Assembly: GCA_021775855.1 (NCBI GenBank)
Contig: JAJFGZ010000005.1
Coordinates: forward strand, 42,439-106,438
Source: Hyphomicrobiales bacterium
GTDB taxonomy: Bacteria > Pseudomonadota > Alphaproteobacteria > Rhizobiales > NORP267
Length of the DNA: 64,000 bases
Direction: 5' to 3'
Shown here: in pieces, positions 6,725 to 14,158 of the stretch
How positions within the stretch are numbered: the first letter of the stretch is position 1
How the letters are laid out: each line of letters begins with the position of its first letter
Position numbers and translations under genes: made by a program
Notes under the pieces: generated by a model
The model's database searches: none
Seen by the model: the letters and a program-made list of their open reading frames with translations, nothing else
What the model was told of the DNA's origin: nothing

Positions 6725-8832
6725 TTTGCTGATCCCTTTATTCCTGAGGATACTAGGTCTTCACGTCCCTTCAGATAGAGGACGAACGAATCGTTCGCAT
6801 CCAGCATGCAGTCGAAACCGGCGCTGACGAAAATCGCGGTGGTGACCTGCTCGATCATGGCCGGGCCTTCGATCTTGTGGCCAAAATGCAGACGTGCACC
6901 ATCGTACACGGAAATATCCGCGAACGCATCGGTCTCCGGGATGTAAACCCGGCGGGACCCCTTGATCGCGGTGGCGGCGTCTGAAGTCGCCTTTTCGCCA
7001 GTTCCCATTTTCGGCTTGCTGGTTTCACCCACGGCCTGGAGACGAACATTGATGATTTCGACCGGCACCTCGCCGCTATCGAGGGAATAGCCGTAGAGCC
7101 GGTTGTGTTCCTCGTGGAAGGCGGTTTCGATTTTCGTGGCGTCGCGCGCCTTGATCGCCGTATCGTCGACGACAAAAGACACTTCGTGGTACTGTTTCAG
7201 GTAGCGGCAATCAAATTTGACGTGGAATTTACAGTCCTTCGCCGCGATTCCCTCATCCTTCAGCATGGCGGCGGCGGCCGACTTCATATCGGTGATGCGG
7301 TCGTCAAGCGCGCCCCAATCGTGGGTCCCGAGCCGGGCAACGAAGGTACGGACCATGTCGTGGCGCAGGTCACTCATCAACATCCCGACGGCGCACAGGA
7401 CAGAGGATTCCCTGGGCACAATCTGGAGCGGGATTTCAAGCTCGTTGCAGATCTGGCAGGAATGGATCGGGCCGGCACCGCCCGCAACTATGAGCGGGAA
7501 TTCGCGCGGATCGAAACCGCGCTTGATAGTCACCTCGCGCACCCCCTGCGCCATATTGTTGCAGACCACCCGGTACATGCCGGCGGCGGCGGCCTCGACG
7601 CTCATGCCAAGCGGTTTGGCGATTTTTTCTTCAATTGCCTTGCGCGATCCCTCGATATCAAGGCTGATCTGGCCGCCCGCGAAAAAATCAGGGTTGAGGT
7701 ACCCGAGTACCAGATTGGCGTCGGTACAAGCGGGATCTACCCCGCTCTTGCGGTAACAGACCGGGCCCGGATCGGCACCGGCTGATTGCGGACCCATGCG
7801 CAACAGCCCGCCCTTGTCGATCCACCCAATGCTGCCACCACCCGCCCCAATGGTGTGGATACCGAGCATCGGCAGGGCAAGCTTGTGGCGGTCGATCGAT
7901 CCTTCGTTGACCATGACCGGGCTTTCGTCAACGAGCGCCGCCTCAAAGCTTGTGCCCCCCATATCGACAACCAGACATTTATTCTGACCGTGGGCTTCGG
8001 CATAAACCAGCCCTGCAGCGGGGCCGCCAGCGGGGCCCGAGAGGAGTGTCAGGGCGGCATGATCGCGGGCTATTTCCGGTGACATGACACCGCCGTTGGA
8101 CTGCATGATCAGCAGGGTGCCGTTGAACCCGGCGTCCCCCAGCCGGGAACGCAGCTGGTCAAGATAATGTGCCAGGATCGGCCCGATATAGGAATTCAGC
8201 GCGGTGGTGGAGATGCGCTCGTAAAACCGGATCGATGGGAGCAGGTCGGTGGAGACTGTCAGGTAGGCGTCGGGCATTTCTGCACGCACAAGGTTCGCGG
8301 CGGCCTGTTCGTGATGCGGGTTGGCAAAGGCATTCATGAAACAGATGGAAATCGCTTCAACGCCGCTCGCCTTGAATTGATCAATGGCAGCCTTCACGTC
8401 CTCAAGATTGAGAGCCGTAATTTCGTTACCGTCACGATCAATGCGTCCTTCGACGCCGATGCGGCGACGGCGCGGGACCAACGGTACCACATTGGTATAG
8501 CGGTTGTTGTATTGCTCCTCGCGGATGCCGCGGCGCATCTCAAGTGCGTCGCGCAGACCCATGGTTGTGATGAGCCCGGACTTTGCGCCGCGCCGGGTTA
8601 GCGTCGCGTTGGTCGTTACCGTGGTGCCGTGGACGATGGTCTCCAGGCTGCCGGTGAACTCCTCAAGCGACATGGCCGGGTCCAGGCTTTCCGCGATTTC
8701 GTGCAACCCCTTCACGACCGCGATCGAGGGGTCGTCAGGTGTCGACAGCGTTTTGAAAATCAGCGGTGCGGACCCGTCCCGGGTCAGGAAAAAATCCGTA
8801 AACGTTCCGCCAACATCGACACCGAGTTTCAT
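6721..8832 (-). CDS. Hydantoinase A/oxoprolinase family ATPase subunit (HyuA-like)
   Basis: This 703-residue protein is the ATP-binding subunit of a hydantoinase/oxoprolinase-type enzyme. The N-terminal phosphate-binding motif GVDVGGTFTD (4-13) and the ASKHA-fold motifs VHGTTVTTNATLTRRGA and VVDMGGTSFE are clear, as is GPQSAGADPGPVCY. The start codon ATG 8832 lies 4 bases after the thiolase stop. HyuA and HyuB form one enzyme that couples ATP cleavage to opening a lactam or cyclic imide, or to carboxylation in the acetone/acetophenone carboxylases. Here, with a Mo-hydroxylase and a B12 mutase in the same operon, the best fit is hydrolysis of 2-oxoindole-3-acetate to (2-aminophenyl)succinate, as proposed for denitrifying Aromatoleum/Azoarcus. 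The substrate is inference; the family is clear. Confidence 0.93.
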   Translation of the reverse strand: MKLGVDVGGTFTDFFLTRDGSAPLIFKTLSTPDDPSIAVVKGLHEIAESLDPAMSLEEFTGSLETIVHGTTVTTNATLTRRGAKSGLITTMGLRDALEMRRGIREEQYNNRYTNVVPLVPRRRRIGVEGRIDRDGNEITALNLEDVKAAIDQFKASGVEAISICFMNAFANPHHEQAAANLVRAEMPDAYLTVSTDLLPSIRFYERISTTALNSYIGPILAHYLDQLRSRLGDAGFNGTLLIMQSNGGVMSPEIARDHAALTLLSGPAGGPAAGLVYAEAHGQNKCLVVDMGGTSFEAALVDESPVMVNEGSIDRHKLALPMLGIHTIGAGGGSIGWIDKGGLLRMGPQSAGADPGPVCYRKSGVDPACTDANLVLGYLNPDFFAGGQISLDIEGSRKAIEEKIAKPLGMSVEAAAAGMYRVVCNNMAQGVREVTIKRGFDPREFPLIVAGGAGPIHSCQICNELEIPLQIVPRESSVLCAVGMLMSDLRHDMVRTFVARLGTHDWGALDDRITDMKSAAAAMLKDEGIAAKDCKFHVKFDCRYLKQYHEVSFVVDDTAIKARDATKIETAFHEEHNRLYGYSLDSGEVPVEIINVRLQAVGETSKPKMGTGEKATSDAATAIKGSRRVYIPETDAFADISVYDGARLHFGHKIEGPAMIEQVTTAIFVSAGFDCMLDANDSFVLYLKGREDLVSSGIKGSAK

Positions 8833-8836
8833 CTTC

Positions 8837-10045
8837 TCAGGACCTGTCGCTTACTTTCAAGACCACGGCCATCGCGGTATCGCCTGCGGCGCAACCTTCG
8901 AACAGGCCGGTGCCGCCGCCGCGCATCGCCAGCTCCTCGATCAACTCGATGATCGAGCGCATGCCGGTCGGTCCCTGGGGGTGACCCCAGATCAGCGAGC
9001 AGCCGTAATTGTTCATGTCGTTGGCGTCGACGCCGGTGGCGCTCGCAAACACAATATCGTTGACCGCGAACGGATTGTGGGAGTTGATCGCGTCCATCTC
9101 GCTGGCTTTCATGTCCGCTGCATCGAGGGCACGTTGTGCGGCCGGGATTGTTGCTTCAGGCATATAGGCAAGTTCAGCACGGGCCAGGCCAAAACCGAGA
9201 ATTTCAATTCGAATTCCGGCGTCGGTCGCCAGCTCCCTGGCTTTGTCGGACGTTGTCACCATCATGCCCGCGTTGCCGTCGGCGGGGTGGGTCTGGGCGC
9301 CATACGTGACCGTGCCGCCGTCTTTGACGGGCCGCAATTTGGCCAATCCCTCGGCGGTCGAGATAGTGATACCCTCGTCGCCTTCCATGGTCGTCGCAGT
9401 CTTGCGGTAGCGCTGATCGGGGACATCGAAAGGCAGGGTCATGTAACGCTTCTGGAAGGCGTGGTTGTCGGCAGTTGATGTCAGATATTGCTCGGTGCGG
9501 CGCAGCACCAGGTCGTGTTGTTGCTCGGCCGTTACCTGGTGCCTCTTGGCGACATTTTCGGCTGTGTCGATCATGGCATGCCCGCCAAGCGGGTCGCAGG
9601 AAAAATTGTCCATGACCCAGTCTTCATGCGTACCGGTTCCACCTGGCCCGCTCGGATTGGGGTAATAGAGGTGCGGACCATTTGAAGTGCGGTCGCAGGT
9701 GGCGACGATGGCGTTGGTTGCCATGCCAACTTCAACCTCCTGTACTGCCGCAAGCAAACTCCGAACTGACGTGGCGCAGGCTTGCGACAGGGTCGGGCCG
9801 CCAACTTTGTTGGCCCCGATCATTCCGGTAAACCAGGGCACGCCGTAAAAGGAATGGTGCTGTACGACAGACAGGCCCAGGACGCCAAAATCGATTTCCT
9901 CCGGCTCGATCTTCCGCTTTGCCATCTCCTTTTTGGCGACATGGGCGGCAAACTCCACCGAGTTCAGGCCCGCCAGGCTGCCCTGCCAGCGGGCAAAAGG
10001 CGTCGACCAATAGGCACCGTATGGAATTTCAGCTTTAAACGACAC
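8837..10045 (-). CDS. Thiolase-family acyl-CoA acyltransferase (SCP-x/lipid-transfer-like)
   Basis: This 402-residue thiolase-superfamily protein has a complete catalytic set: nucleophilic Cys90 in SQACATSVR, a His in NSHNPFAVND (about residue 312), a His in WGHPQGPTG and a second Cys in GLFEGCAAGD (about 387). It therefore looks like a working thiolase rather than a degenerate lipid-transfer aldolase. No DUF35 partner, common beside SCP-x-like thiolases, is nearby. The start is GTG 10045 with AGGAG 10 bases upstream. In the operon it would release acetyl-CoA from a 3-oxoacyl-CoA such as 3-(2-aminophenyl)-3-oxopropanoyl-CoA, giving 2-aminobenzoyl-CoA. A 3-hydroxyacyl-CoA dehydrogenase for the preceding step is not visible and may lie left of the window. 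Confidence 0.88.
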   Translation of the reverse strand: MSFKAEIPYGAYWSTPFARWQGSLAGLNSVEFAAHVAKKEMAKRKIEPEEIDFGVLGLSVVQHHSFYGVPWFTGMIGANKVGGPTLSQACATSVRSLLAAVQEVEVGMATNAIVATCDRTSNGPHLYYPNPSGPGGTGTHEDWVMDNFSCDPLGGHAMIDTAENVAKRHQVTAEQQHDLVLRRTEQYLTSTADNHAFQKRYMTLPFDVPDQRYRKTATTMEGDEGITISTAEGLAKLRPVKDGGTVTYGAQTHPADGNAGMMVTTSDKARELATDAGIRIEILGFGLARAELAYMPEATIPAAQRALDAADMKASEMDAINSHNPFAVNDIVFASATGVDANDMNNYGCSLIWGHPQGPTGMRSIIELIEELAMRGGGTGLFEGCAAGDTAMAVVLKVSDRS

Positions 10046-10078
10046 GTGAATGCACTCCTGTTTCCAGCGAAATATTCG

Positions 10079-10501
10079 TTAGCCTACTGCAACTACTGCT
10101 TTTCCAGCGAGCAATATGTCGCCATTCTGGTTGACCGCCTCGAGGTCCAGATCGACCAGATGCTCTCCCGCTTCCTGGCGTCTGCCCGCTACCCGGCCGC
10201 GGCATGAGATCGTATCGCCGGGTAATGCCATGGCCGCGAACCGGTTCGAGAATGAACGGATCTGGTTTTGCCCGGCCCAACAGGTGATCAGCCGCCCAAG
10301 CACCGCCATGTTGAACATGCCGTGGATAATGATCCCCGGTAATCCGCTGGAACGCGCGATTTCATCATCGAGATGGATCGGGCTCGGATCGCCGGAAGCC
10401 TTGGCAAACGCAGCGATGGTTTCCTTGTCCACCGGGCCGATCTCGACGGGAGGCAATGCGTCGCCGATCGCGATATTTTCGAAACTCGTAAGGGTCACCA
10501 T
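10079..10501 (-). CDS. MaoC-type (R)-specific enoyl-CoA hydratase subunit
   Basis: This 140-residue single hot-dog protein has the MaoC hydratase motif. Asp38 and His43 in SGDPSPIHLDDE are the usual catalytic pair, and GIIIHGMFNMA follows. It sits 7 bases after a second, catalytically blank-looking hot-dog gene and 33 bases before the thiolase. Such pairs form one split two-domain hydratase in which this half carries the active site. Expected role: hydration of an aryl-enoyl-CoA (for example 2-aminocinnamoyl-CoA) to the 3-hydroxyacyl-CoA. The start is ATG 10501. Confidence 0.9.
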   Translation of the reverse strand: MVTLTSFENIAIGDALPPVEIGPVDKETIAAFAKASGDPSPIHLDDEIARSSGLPGIIIHGMFNMAVLGRLITCWAGQNQIRSFSNRFAAMALPGDTISCRGRVAGRRQEAGEHLVDLDLEAVNQNGDILLAGKAVVAVG

Positions 10502-10508
10502 TCCGCTC

Positions 10509-10952
10509 CTAACTGTTCAGAATGACGATGGATGTCTTGAGGTCGCAGACGCGGGCCCCGTGCTGATTGTCCATCTGTGTCTCGGTGACGATGAATTGCA
10601 ACGCACCGCCTTTTTTTTCGAACATGTCTGCAATCTTTTGCCGCCCGGTGATTGTATCACCGGCAAACATCGCGGCGTGGTAATTGAACCATTGTTCACC
10701 GTGGACCGTTTTCGGGATCGGGATATCCATGTCGCCGTGTACCAGGAAGGATTGTTCGGCATCCATCATAAGGGAAAAACAAAATGTCAGTGGGGCCGGA
10801 ATCGCCGGATACCCAGCTGCCCTTGCCGCCACCTCTTCCCGGTAAACCGGGCTGGTCTCACCGATGGCGTCGGCGAAGGCTGCGATCCGCGCCGCGTCCA
10901 CAATTATCGAAAACGGGGCATATTCCTTGCCGATATAATCCGGATTCCACAT
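10509..10952 (-). CDS. MaoC N-terminal-type hot-dog protein (partner hydratase subunit)
   Basis: This 147-residue protein resembles the N-terminal, FAS1 dehydratase-like half of two-domain MaoC hydratases: EYAPFSIIVDAARIAAFADAIGE, then IPAPLTFCF, then HGEQWFNYHAAMFAGDTI. It lacks the D-x4-H catalytic motif, so it probably contributes to acyl-chain binding with the next gene product. It is the first gene of the leftward operon. I take ATG 10952, which starts MWNPDYIGKEY as family members do. The frame extends to 11024, close to the palindromes, but that extension has no clear ribosome site. The two TTTTAC-N6-GTAAAA palindromes at 11037-11077 lie 85-125 bases upstream of the chosen start. Confidence 0.82.
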   Translation of the reverse strand: MWNPDYIGKEYAPFSIIVDAARIAAFADAIGETSPVYREEVAARAAGYPAIPAPLTFCFSLMMDAEQSFLVHGDMDIPIPKTVHGEQWFNYHAAMFAGDTITGRQKIADMFEKKGGALQFIVTETQMDNQHGARVCDLKTSIVILNS

Positions 10953-11036
10953 GACGTGTCTTGAGCTCCAACCGATCCAGTCAAATCTCCCCGCCAACCT
11001 CGCGTTTGAGGCCGCCGGAACCATTTTTTAGTCCGG

Positions 11037-11054
11037 TTTTACGCTAGTGTAAAA
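11037..11054. promoter_or_regulatory. Operator-like palindrome 1 (TTTTAC-N6-GTAAAA)
   Basis: The sequence TTTTACGCTAGTGTAAAA has two perfectly complementary 6-base arms around a 6-base core. It lies in the 191-base gap between the leftward catabolic operon and the rightward tetR, and a second copy starts 23 bases further on. The same arms recur at 12435. The best explanation is a binding site for the TetR regulator at 11144, acting on the leftward promoter. The palindrome is seen directly; the bound protein is inferred. Confidence 0.8.
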
Positions 11055-11059
11055 TCTTT

Positions 11060-11077
11060 TTTTACATACCTGTAAAA
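11060..11077. promoter_or_regulatory. Operator-like palindrome 2 (TTTTAC-N6-GTAAAA)
   Basis: The sequence TTTTACATACCTGTAAAA has the same six-base arms as palindrome 1 with an unrelated core, which points to a dimer contacting the arms. It lies 67 bases before the tetR start. Its centre is 23 bases from the first site, about two helical turns, so two dimers could bind on a similar face. It probably serves both divergent promoters and gives autoregulation of tetR. Confidence 0.8.
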
Positions 11078-11143
11078 TTGACTGTGCAGATGTTACCAAT
11101 GGTCCTAGTATAGGCCCACTCAATTATTGCGGAAAATGACCGG

Positions 11144-11722
11144 ATGGGACGACGAAACGAAATCCTGCAGCGCGCGACAGAGGTATTCGAGCGCAAAGGG
11201 GTGACCCAGACCTCGATCGAAGATATCGCACAGGCGGTCGGGATCAAGCGCGAGGCGATCTATTATTATTTCAGGGGCCGCCACGATATCCTGCTGGAAA
11301 TCATCCTGCCATCGAGCAAGGAGTTGCTGACGGGGATCGAGGCAATCCGGGATAGCGACACGCCGGGTGCGGAGAAACTCAAGGATGCGGTGCGCAATCA
11401 TTTGCTTGCCTACGACCCGCGCTATCTGGAAATGAGTGTGGCGTTGCGCGAAGATCTGTTTTTCAGCGATGGCGACGGCAAATTGCGTGAATTGCAGGAT
11501 ATCTGGCATCGGTACGGCGACCTCTGGGCGGAACTCATCGAAGACGGTCAGATGACGGGCGCTTTTCGCAGCGACCTGGACGCCAAACTAGTATCTTACG
11601 CTATCCTCGGCATGTGCAATTGGCTGTCGCGTTGGTTCGACCCCAAAAAAGATCTTTCGCTCGACGAGATCATCGATACTTATTTCAAGCTCACGTTCGA
11701 AGGCATCCAGCCGCGCGGCTGA
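11144..11722 (+). CDS. TetR/AcrR-family transcriptional regulator of the left catabolic regulon
   Basis: This 192-residue TetR-type regulator has an N-terminal helix-turn-helix at about residues 20-48 (GVTQTSIEDIAQAVGIKREAIYYYF) and a helical ligand domain containing a long acidic and aromatic stretch (DLFFSDGDGKLRELQDIWHRYGDLWAELIEDG). It is divergent from the CoA-ester operon. Two palindromes sit in the shared promoter region and a third copy lies after the next gene, so it likely represses the operon, itself and the TRAP genes. The inducer could be an acyl-CoA intermediate, as in many FadR/PaaR-like TetRs, but the sequence does not say. The start ATG 11144 is the only good in-frame choice. 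The next gene begins 17 bases downstream. Confidence 0.92.
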   Translation: MGRRNEILQRATEVFERKGVTQTSIEDIAQAVGIKREAIYYYFRGRHDILLEIILPSSKELLTGIEAIRDSDTPGAEKLKDAVRNHLLAYDPRYLEMSVALREDLFFSDGDGKLRELQDIWHRYGDLWAELIEDGQMTGAFRSDLDAKLVSYAILGMCNWLSRWFDPKKDLSLDEIIDTYFKLTFEGIQPRG

Positions 11723-11739
11723 CAATCCGGACCATACCC

Positions 11740-12450
11740 ATGACCTACCGATTGATCGCCACTTATGAGCGCAGCGACAGCTCAACCAGAAAGGCCGCGA
11801 GCGCTGAACTGGATTCATGGTTCTCGTCACCTGAGTTTGAAGACATTGCCCGCGCGCCGGGGTTGACGGCCTTCGATGTCTTGGTGCCCGAGACCGGAAA
11901 AGCTCGGTTTTTTGATGACGGACCGGCTCCGGTAGCGATCGTCCACCTCTCTGCTGAGACACCCGGAATGCTCGCGGATCTCGCCCGATCAGACCCGTTC
12001 ATTGACGCCTTCTGGAAGACCCCGTTAAAGCTGGCCGGTGTTTCGCCTGATTTTGGGCTATACCAGGTAATCGCGGCTCCGATCGGCGATACACCTGACC
12101 CACAGGATCGCAAGGCGGCGCTCTCCTTCGTGGTGCGGTATTTTGAACCGATCGTGGAGGCCAAAAAATTCCGCGACTTTTATGTTGCGAACCACCCACC
12201 GATCCTGGCGCGGTTTCCGGATGTCAGAAACGTCCTTTGCTACCTGCCAATCGACGCGGATTTCGGTGACTTTTCCGCTGCCAGAGTGGCGCTCGGTAAT
12301 GAAGTTGTTTTCGACGATCTAGCAGCGCTGAACACGGCACTCTCGTCAAACGTCTTGGCGGATCTCAGGGAAGATTCGCAAAACTTTCCGCCGTTCGGCC
12401 GCGTCTGCCACCACGCGATGATCCGGCATCGCCATTTTACACTATCGTAA
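11740..12450 (+). CDS. EthD-like dimeric alpha/beta-barrel protein
   Basis: This 236-residue protein appears to contain two ferredoxin-like (dimeric alpha/beta-barrel) repeats. The second has an EthD-type signature, KKFRDFYVANHPPILARFPDVRN (about 145-167), and a final HHAMIRH strand. The first repeat is more diverged. EthD-type proteins accompany several oxidative catabolic systems, but their chemistry is usually undefined. The ATG at 11740 follows the tetR stop by 17 bases, so the two are probably cotranscribed. The open frame to 11614 lies inside tetR and was rejected. Its last codons overlap the third operator palindrome, so repressor bound there would also sit on this gene's 3' end. The specific function is unknown. 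Confidence 0.8.
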   Translation: MTYRLIATYERSDSSTRKAASAELDSWFSSPEFEDIARAPGLTAFDVLVPETGKARFFDDGPAPVAIVHLSAETPGMLADLARSDPFIDAFWKTPLKLAGVSPDFGLYQVIAAPIGDTPDPQDRKAALSFVVRYFEPIVEAKKFRDFYVANHPPILARFPDVRNVLCYLPIDADFGDFSAARVALGNEVVFDDLAALNTALSSNVLADLREDSQNFPPFGRVCHHAMIRHRHFTLS

Positions 12451-12452
12451 AA
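12435..12452. promoter_or_regulatory. Operator-like palindrome 3 (TTTTAC-N6-GTAAAA)
   Basis: The sequence TTTTACACTATCGTAAAA is a third copy of the palindrome found twice at 11037-11077. It covers the stop codon of the EthD-like gene and lies 150 bases upstream of the TRAP binding-protein gene. The position fits control of a TRAP promoter in the following gap. An embedded operator at a gene's 3' end is unusual but compatible with the tight layout. Confidence 0.78.
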
Positions 12453-12522
12453 TTGTTTGCCGGGGCGCACTCCTTGCCCTAAGCTTGAATGGGATTTGCG
12501 GCTCGAGAGCTTCAAATCTCCA

Positions 12523-12555
12523 GTGGCACGAGAATGCATAATCTCGTGCTACCAC
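12523..12555. promoter_or_regulatory. Imperfect hairpin upstream of the TRAP genes
   Basis: GCACGAGA (12526-12533) pairs with TCTCGTGC (12542-12549) over an 8-base loop, and GTGG/CCAC just outside extend it past a two-base bulge. No T-run follows. It may be a weak terminator of the tetR-ethD transcript or a leader structure for the TRAP operon; the sequence does not decide. Confidence 0.4.
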
Positions 12556-12601
12556 AATATTTCACGGGCGATTCAAGCTCCAACCTAGTGGGAGGAAGAG
12601 T

Positions 12602-13603
12602 ATGACATTCCTGAAATCATTATTTGCCGCCGTTGGTCTTTCGGCGATGTTATTCAGCGGGCAGGCGCTCGCGGTCGAGAGAATTACCGCCGTCCACGCG
12701 TTCCCGGCATTTCTGGTTTATACCAAAACCTTTCTCGCCATGATCGACGATCTGAACGCCCGTGGCGAGGGTATTCTGGAAGTCGAGGTTCTTGGCGGCC
12801 CAGAGGCCATCGGCATGTTCGAGCAACCCAACGCAGTACGTGACGGGGTTGTCGACATGATCCACACACCCGGCAGTTTTTACGGCGCATCGGTGCCTGA
12901 AATCGACGCTATGGTTGCCGGGCGGGTGACTCCGATGGAGGCCCGCGCCAATGGCGGCGCCGCGCTGATGGACGAAATCCATCAGGCCCGCTTCAACGTC
13001 AAGCATCTCGGCTGGATTGATGGCGGCGTCAATTTCCACATCTATTCGGTCAATCCGCCTACTTTTAACAGCGACGGACTGCTCGATCTGACCGGCGTGA
13101 AACTGCGCGACAACCCGATCTATCACGCGTTTTTTGTCGCCTTGAATGCGACAACCTCTTCGATGCCTTCGACCGAGGTTTACTCGGCGCTGGAAAAAGG
13201 CGTGGTGGAATCGACCGCATGGACATCGATTGGCCTGCTCGATCTGAAATGGAACGAGTTTCTCAATTTCCGTGTCGACCCGGCTTTCTACAACACTGAC
13301 ATCGGCGTCATCATGAACAAGGACCGGTGGGATAGCCTGTCACCTGAAGCCCAGGCTTTGATCCAGCAGGTGGTGATCGACTGGGAGCAGAAATCCTACG
13401 ACGCCCGCCAGACAGACCGGGTCAGCGACGAAGCAGCGTTACAGGCCGGCGGCATGCAGTTTGTTGCCATGACAGATGAAGCTGCAGCAGCCTACCAGAA
13501 GATGGCGGACGATGCCGCCTGGGCGCGGATGCGTGGCCGGTTGGATGAAATGGGATCCGCAGAGAATTACGACCGTCTGCGCGAATTGTATTACGGGGAA
13601 TAA
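12602..13603 (+). CDS. TRAP transporter solute-binding protein (DctP family)
   Basis: This 333-residue periplasmic binding protein starts with a Sec signal peptide (MTFLKSLFAAVGLSAMLFSG, cleavage likely after ALA at residue 24). The conserved carboxylate-binding Arg of the DctP family is seen as Arg169 in GVKLRD, and STEVYSALEKGVVES is the family's typical segment after it. It is the first of three TRAP genes in the usual P-Q-M order, with GGAGGAAG upstream of the start. TRAP systems import organic acids by a sodium or proton gradient. Here, linked by a shared palindrome to the left operon, the cargo may be the operon's substrate (an aryl-acetate or related acid). The cargo is inferred. Confidence 0.93.
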   Translation: MTFLKSLFAAVGLSAMLFSGQALAVERITAVHAFPAFLVYTKTFLAMIDDLNARGEGILEVEVLGGPEAIGMFEQPNAVRDGVVDMIHTPGSFYGASVPEIDAMVAGRVTPMEARANGGAALMDEIHQARFNVKHLGWIDGGVNFHIYSVNPPTFNSDGLLDLTGVKLRDNPIYHAFFVALNATTSSMPSTEVYSALEKGVVESTAWTSIGLLDLKWNEFLNFRVDPAFYNTDIGVIMNKDRWDSLSPEAQALIQQVVIDWEQKSYDARQTDRVSDEAALQAGGMQFVAMTDEAAAAYQKMADDAAWARMRGRLDEMGSAENYDRLRELYYGE

Positions 13604-13627
13604 CAGGCGGACCTTGGACGGGCCGGA

Positions 13628-14128
13628 ATGTTGATGCGTGCGATCGATCGGGTATGCGATGTTCTCGCTATTTTTGCGGGAATATATCTAGTCGCGATCA
13701 TGGCGGGAATTGTCTTTCAGGCAACCGCGCGCACGCTGAACTTTTCCGGCTCGTCCCACATTTTCACCTTTACCGAATACGGCCTGCTGTACATCGCGAT
13801 GGCCGCCTCGCCGTGGCTGGCGCGGATACGTGGGCACGTTTTTATTGAAATGCTCACAGCCGCATTGCCGAATCGGCAGGCCAGGGCCTTCTCCCGGGTT
13901 ATTGCTGGATTGTGTGTTGTAATCTGCCTGCTACTCGTCTGGTATTCGGGCGGCGCCACCATCAAGGCGTATGCGCGTGGCGACGCCGATATGCGCTCTC
14001 TGGATATGCCGAAATGGCTATTGCTTGGAGCCATGCCGATCTGTTTTTCCCTGATGGCGGCGCAGTTTTCGAGGTTCATCTGGGGCGATGAGACGATGCA
14101 TTCCGGGGAGGCCGGGGTCCATGAATAG
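13628..14128 (+). CDS. TRAP transporter small membrane subunit (DctQ family)
   Basis: This 166-residue membrane protein has four predicted hydrophobic segments (roughly residues 12-35, 50-66, 88-108 and 130-150), as expected for DctQ subunits. Between segments the LARIRGHVFIEML part matches the family. It starts 24 bases after the binding-protein gene and ends 30 bases before the large subunit. It joins the large permease subunit in the inner membrane and is needed for docking of the binding protein. Confidence 0.9.
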   Translation: MLMRAIDRVCDVLAIFAGIYLVAIMAGIVFQATARTLNFSGSSHIFTFTEYGLLYIAMAASPWLARIRGHVFIEMLTAALPNRQARAFSRVIAGLCVVICLLLVWYSGGATIKAYARGDADMRSLDMPKWLLLGAMPICFSLMAAQFSRFIWGDETMHSGEAGVHE

Positions 14129-14158
14129 CCGCCAGTTCAGGACAGGATAAGCGCCAAA

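Noticed and set aside
5036..8832. Acetone/acetophenone carboxylase
   Set aside because: Only the HyuA and HyuB halves are present, with no additional carboxylase subunit, and the operon contains a Mo-hydroxylase and mutase that fit a hydrolytic role better. It remains an alternative.
11078..11111. TTGACT/TAGTAT as the tetR promoter
   Set aside because: The spacer is 22 bases, too long for a standard promoter, so I did not call it.
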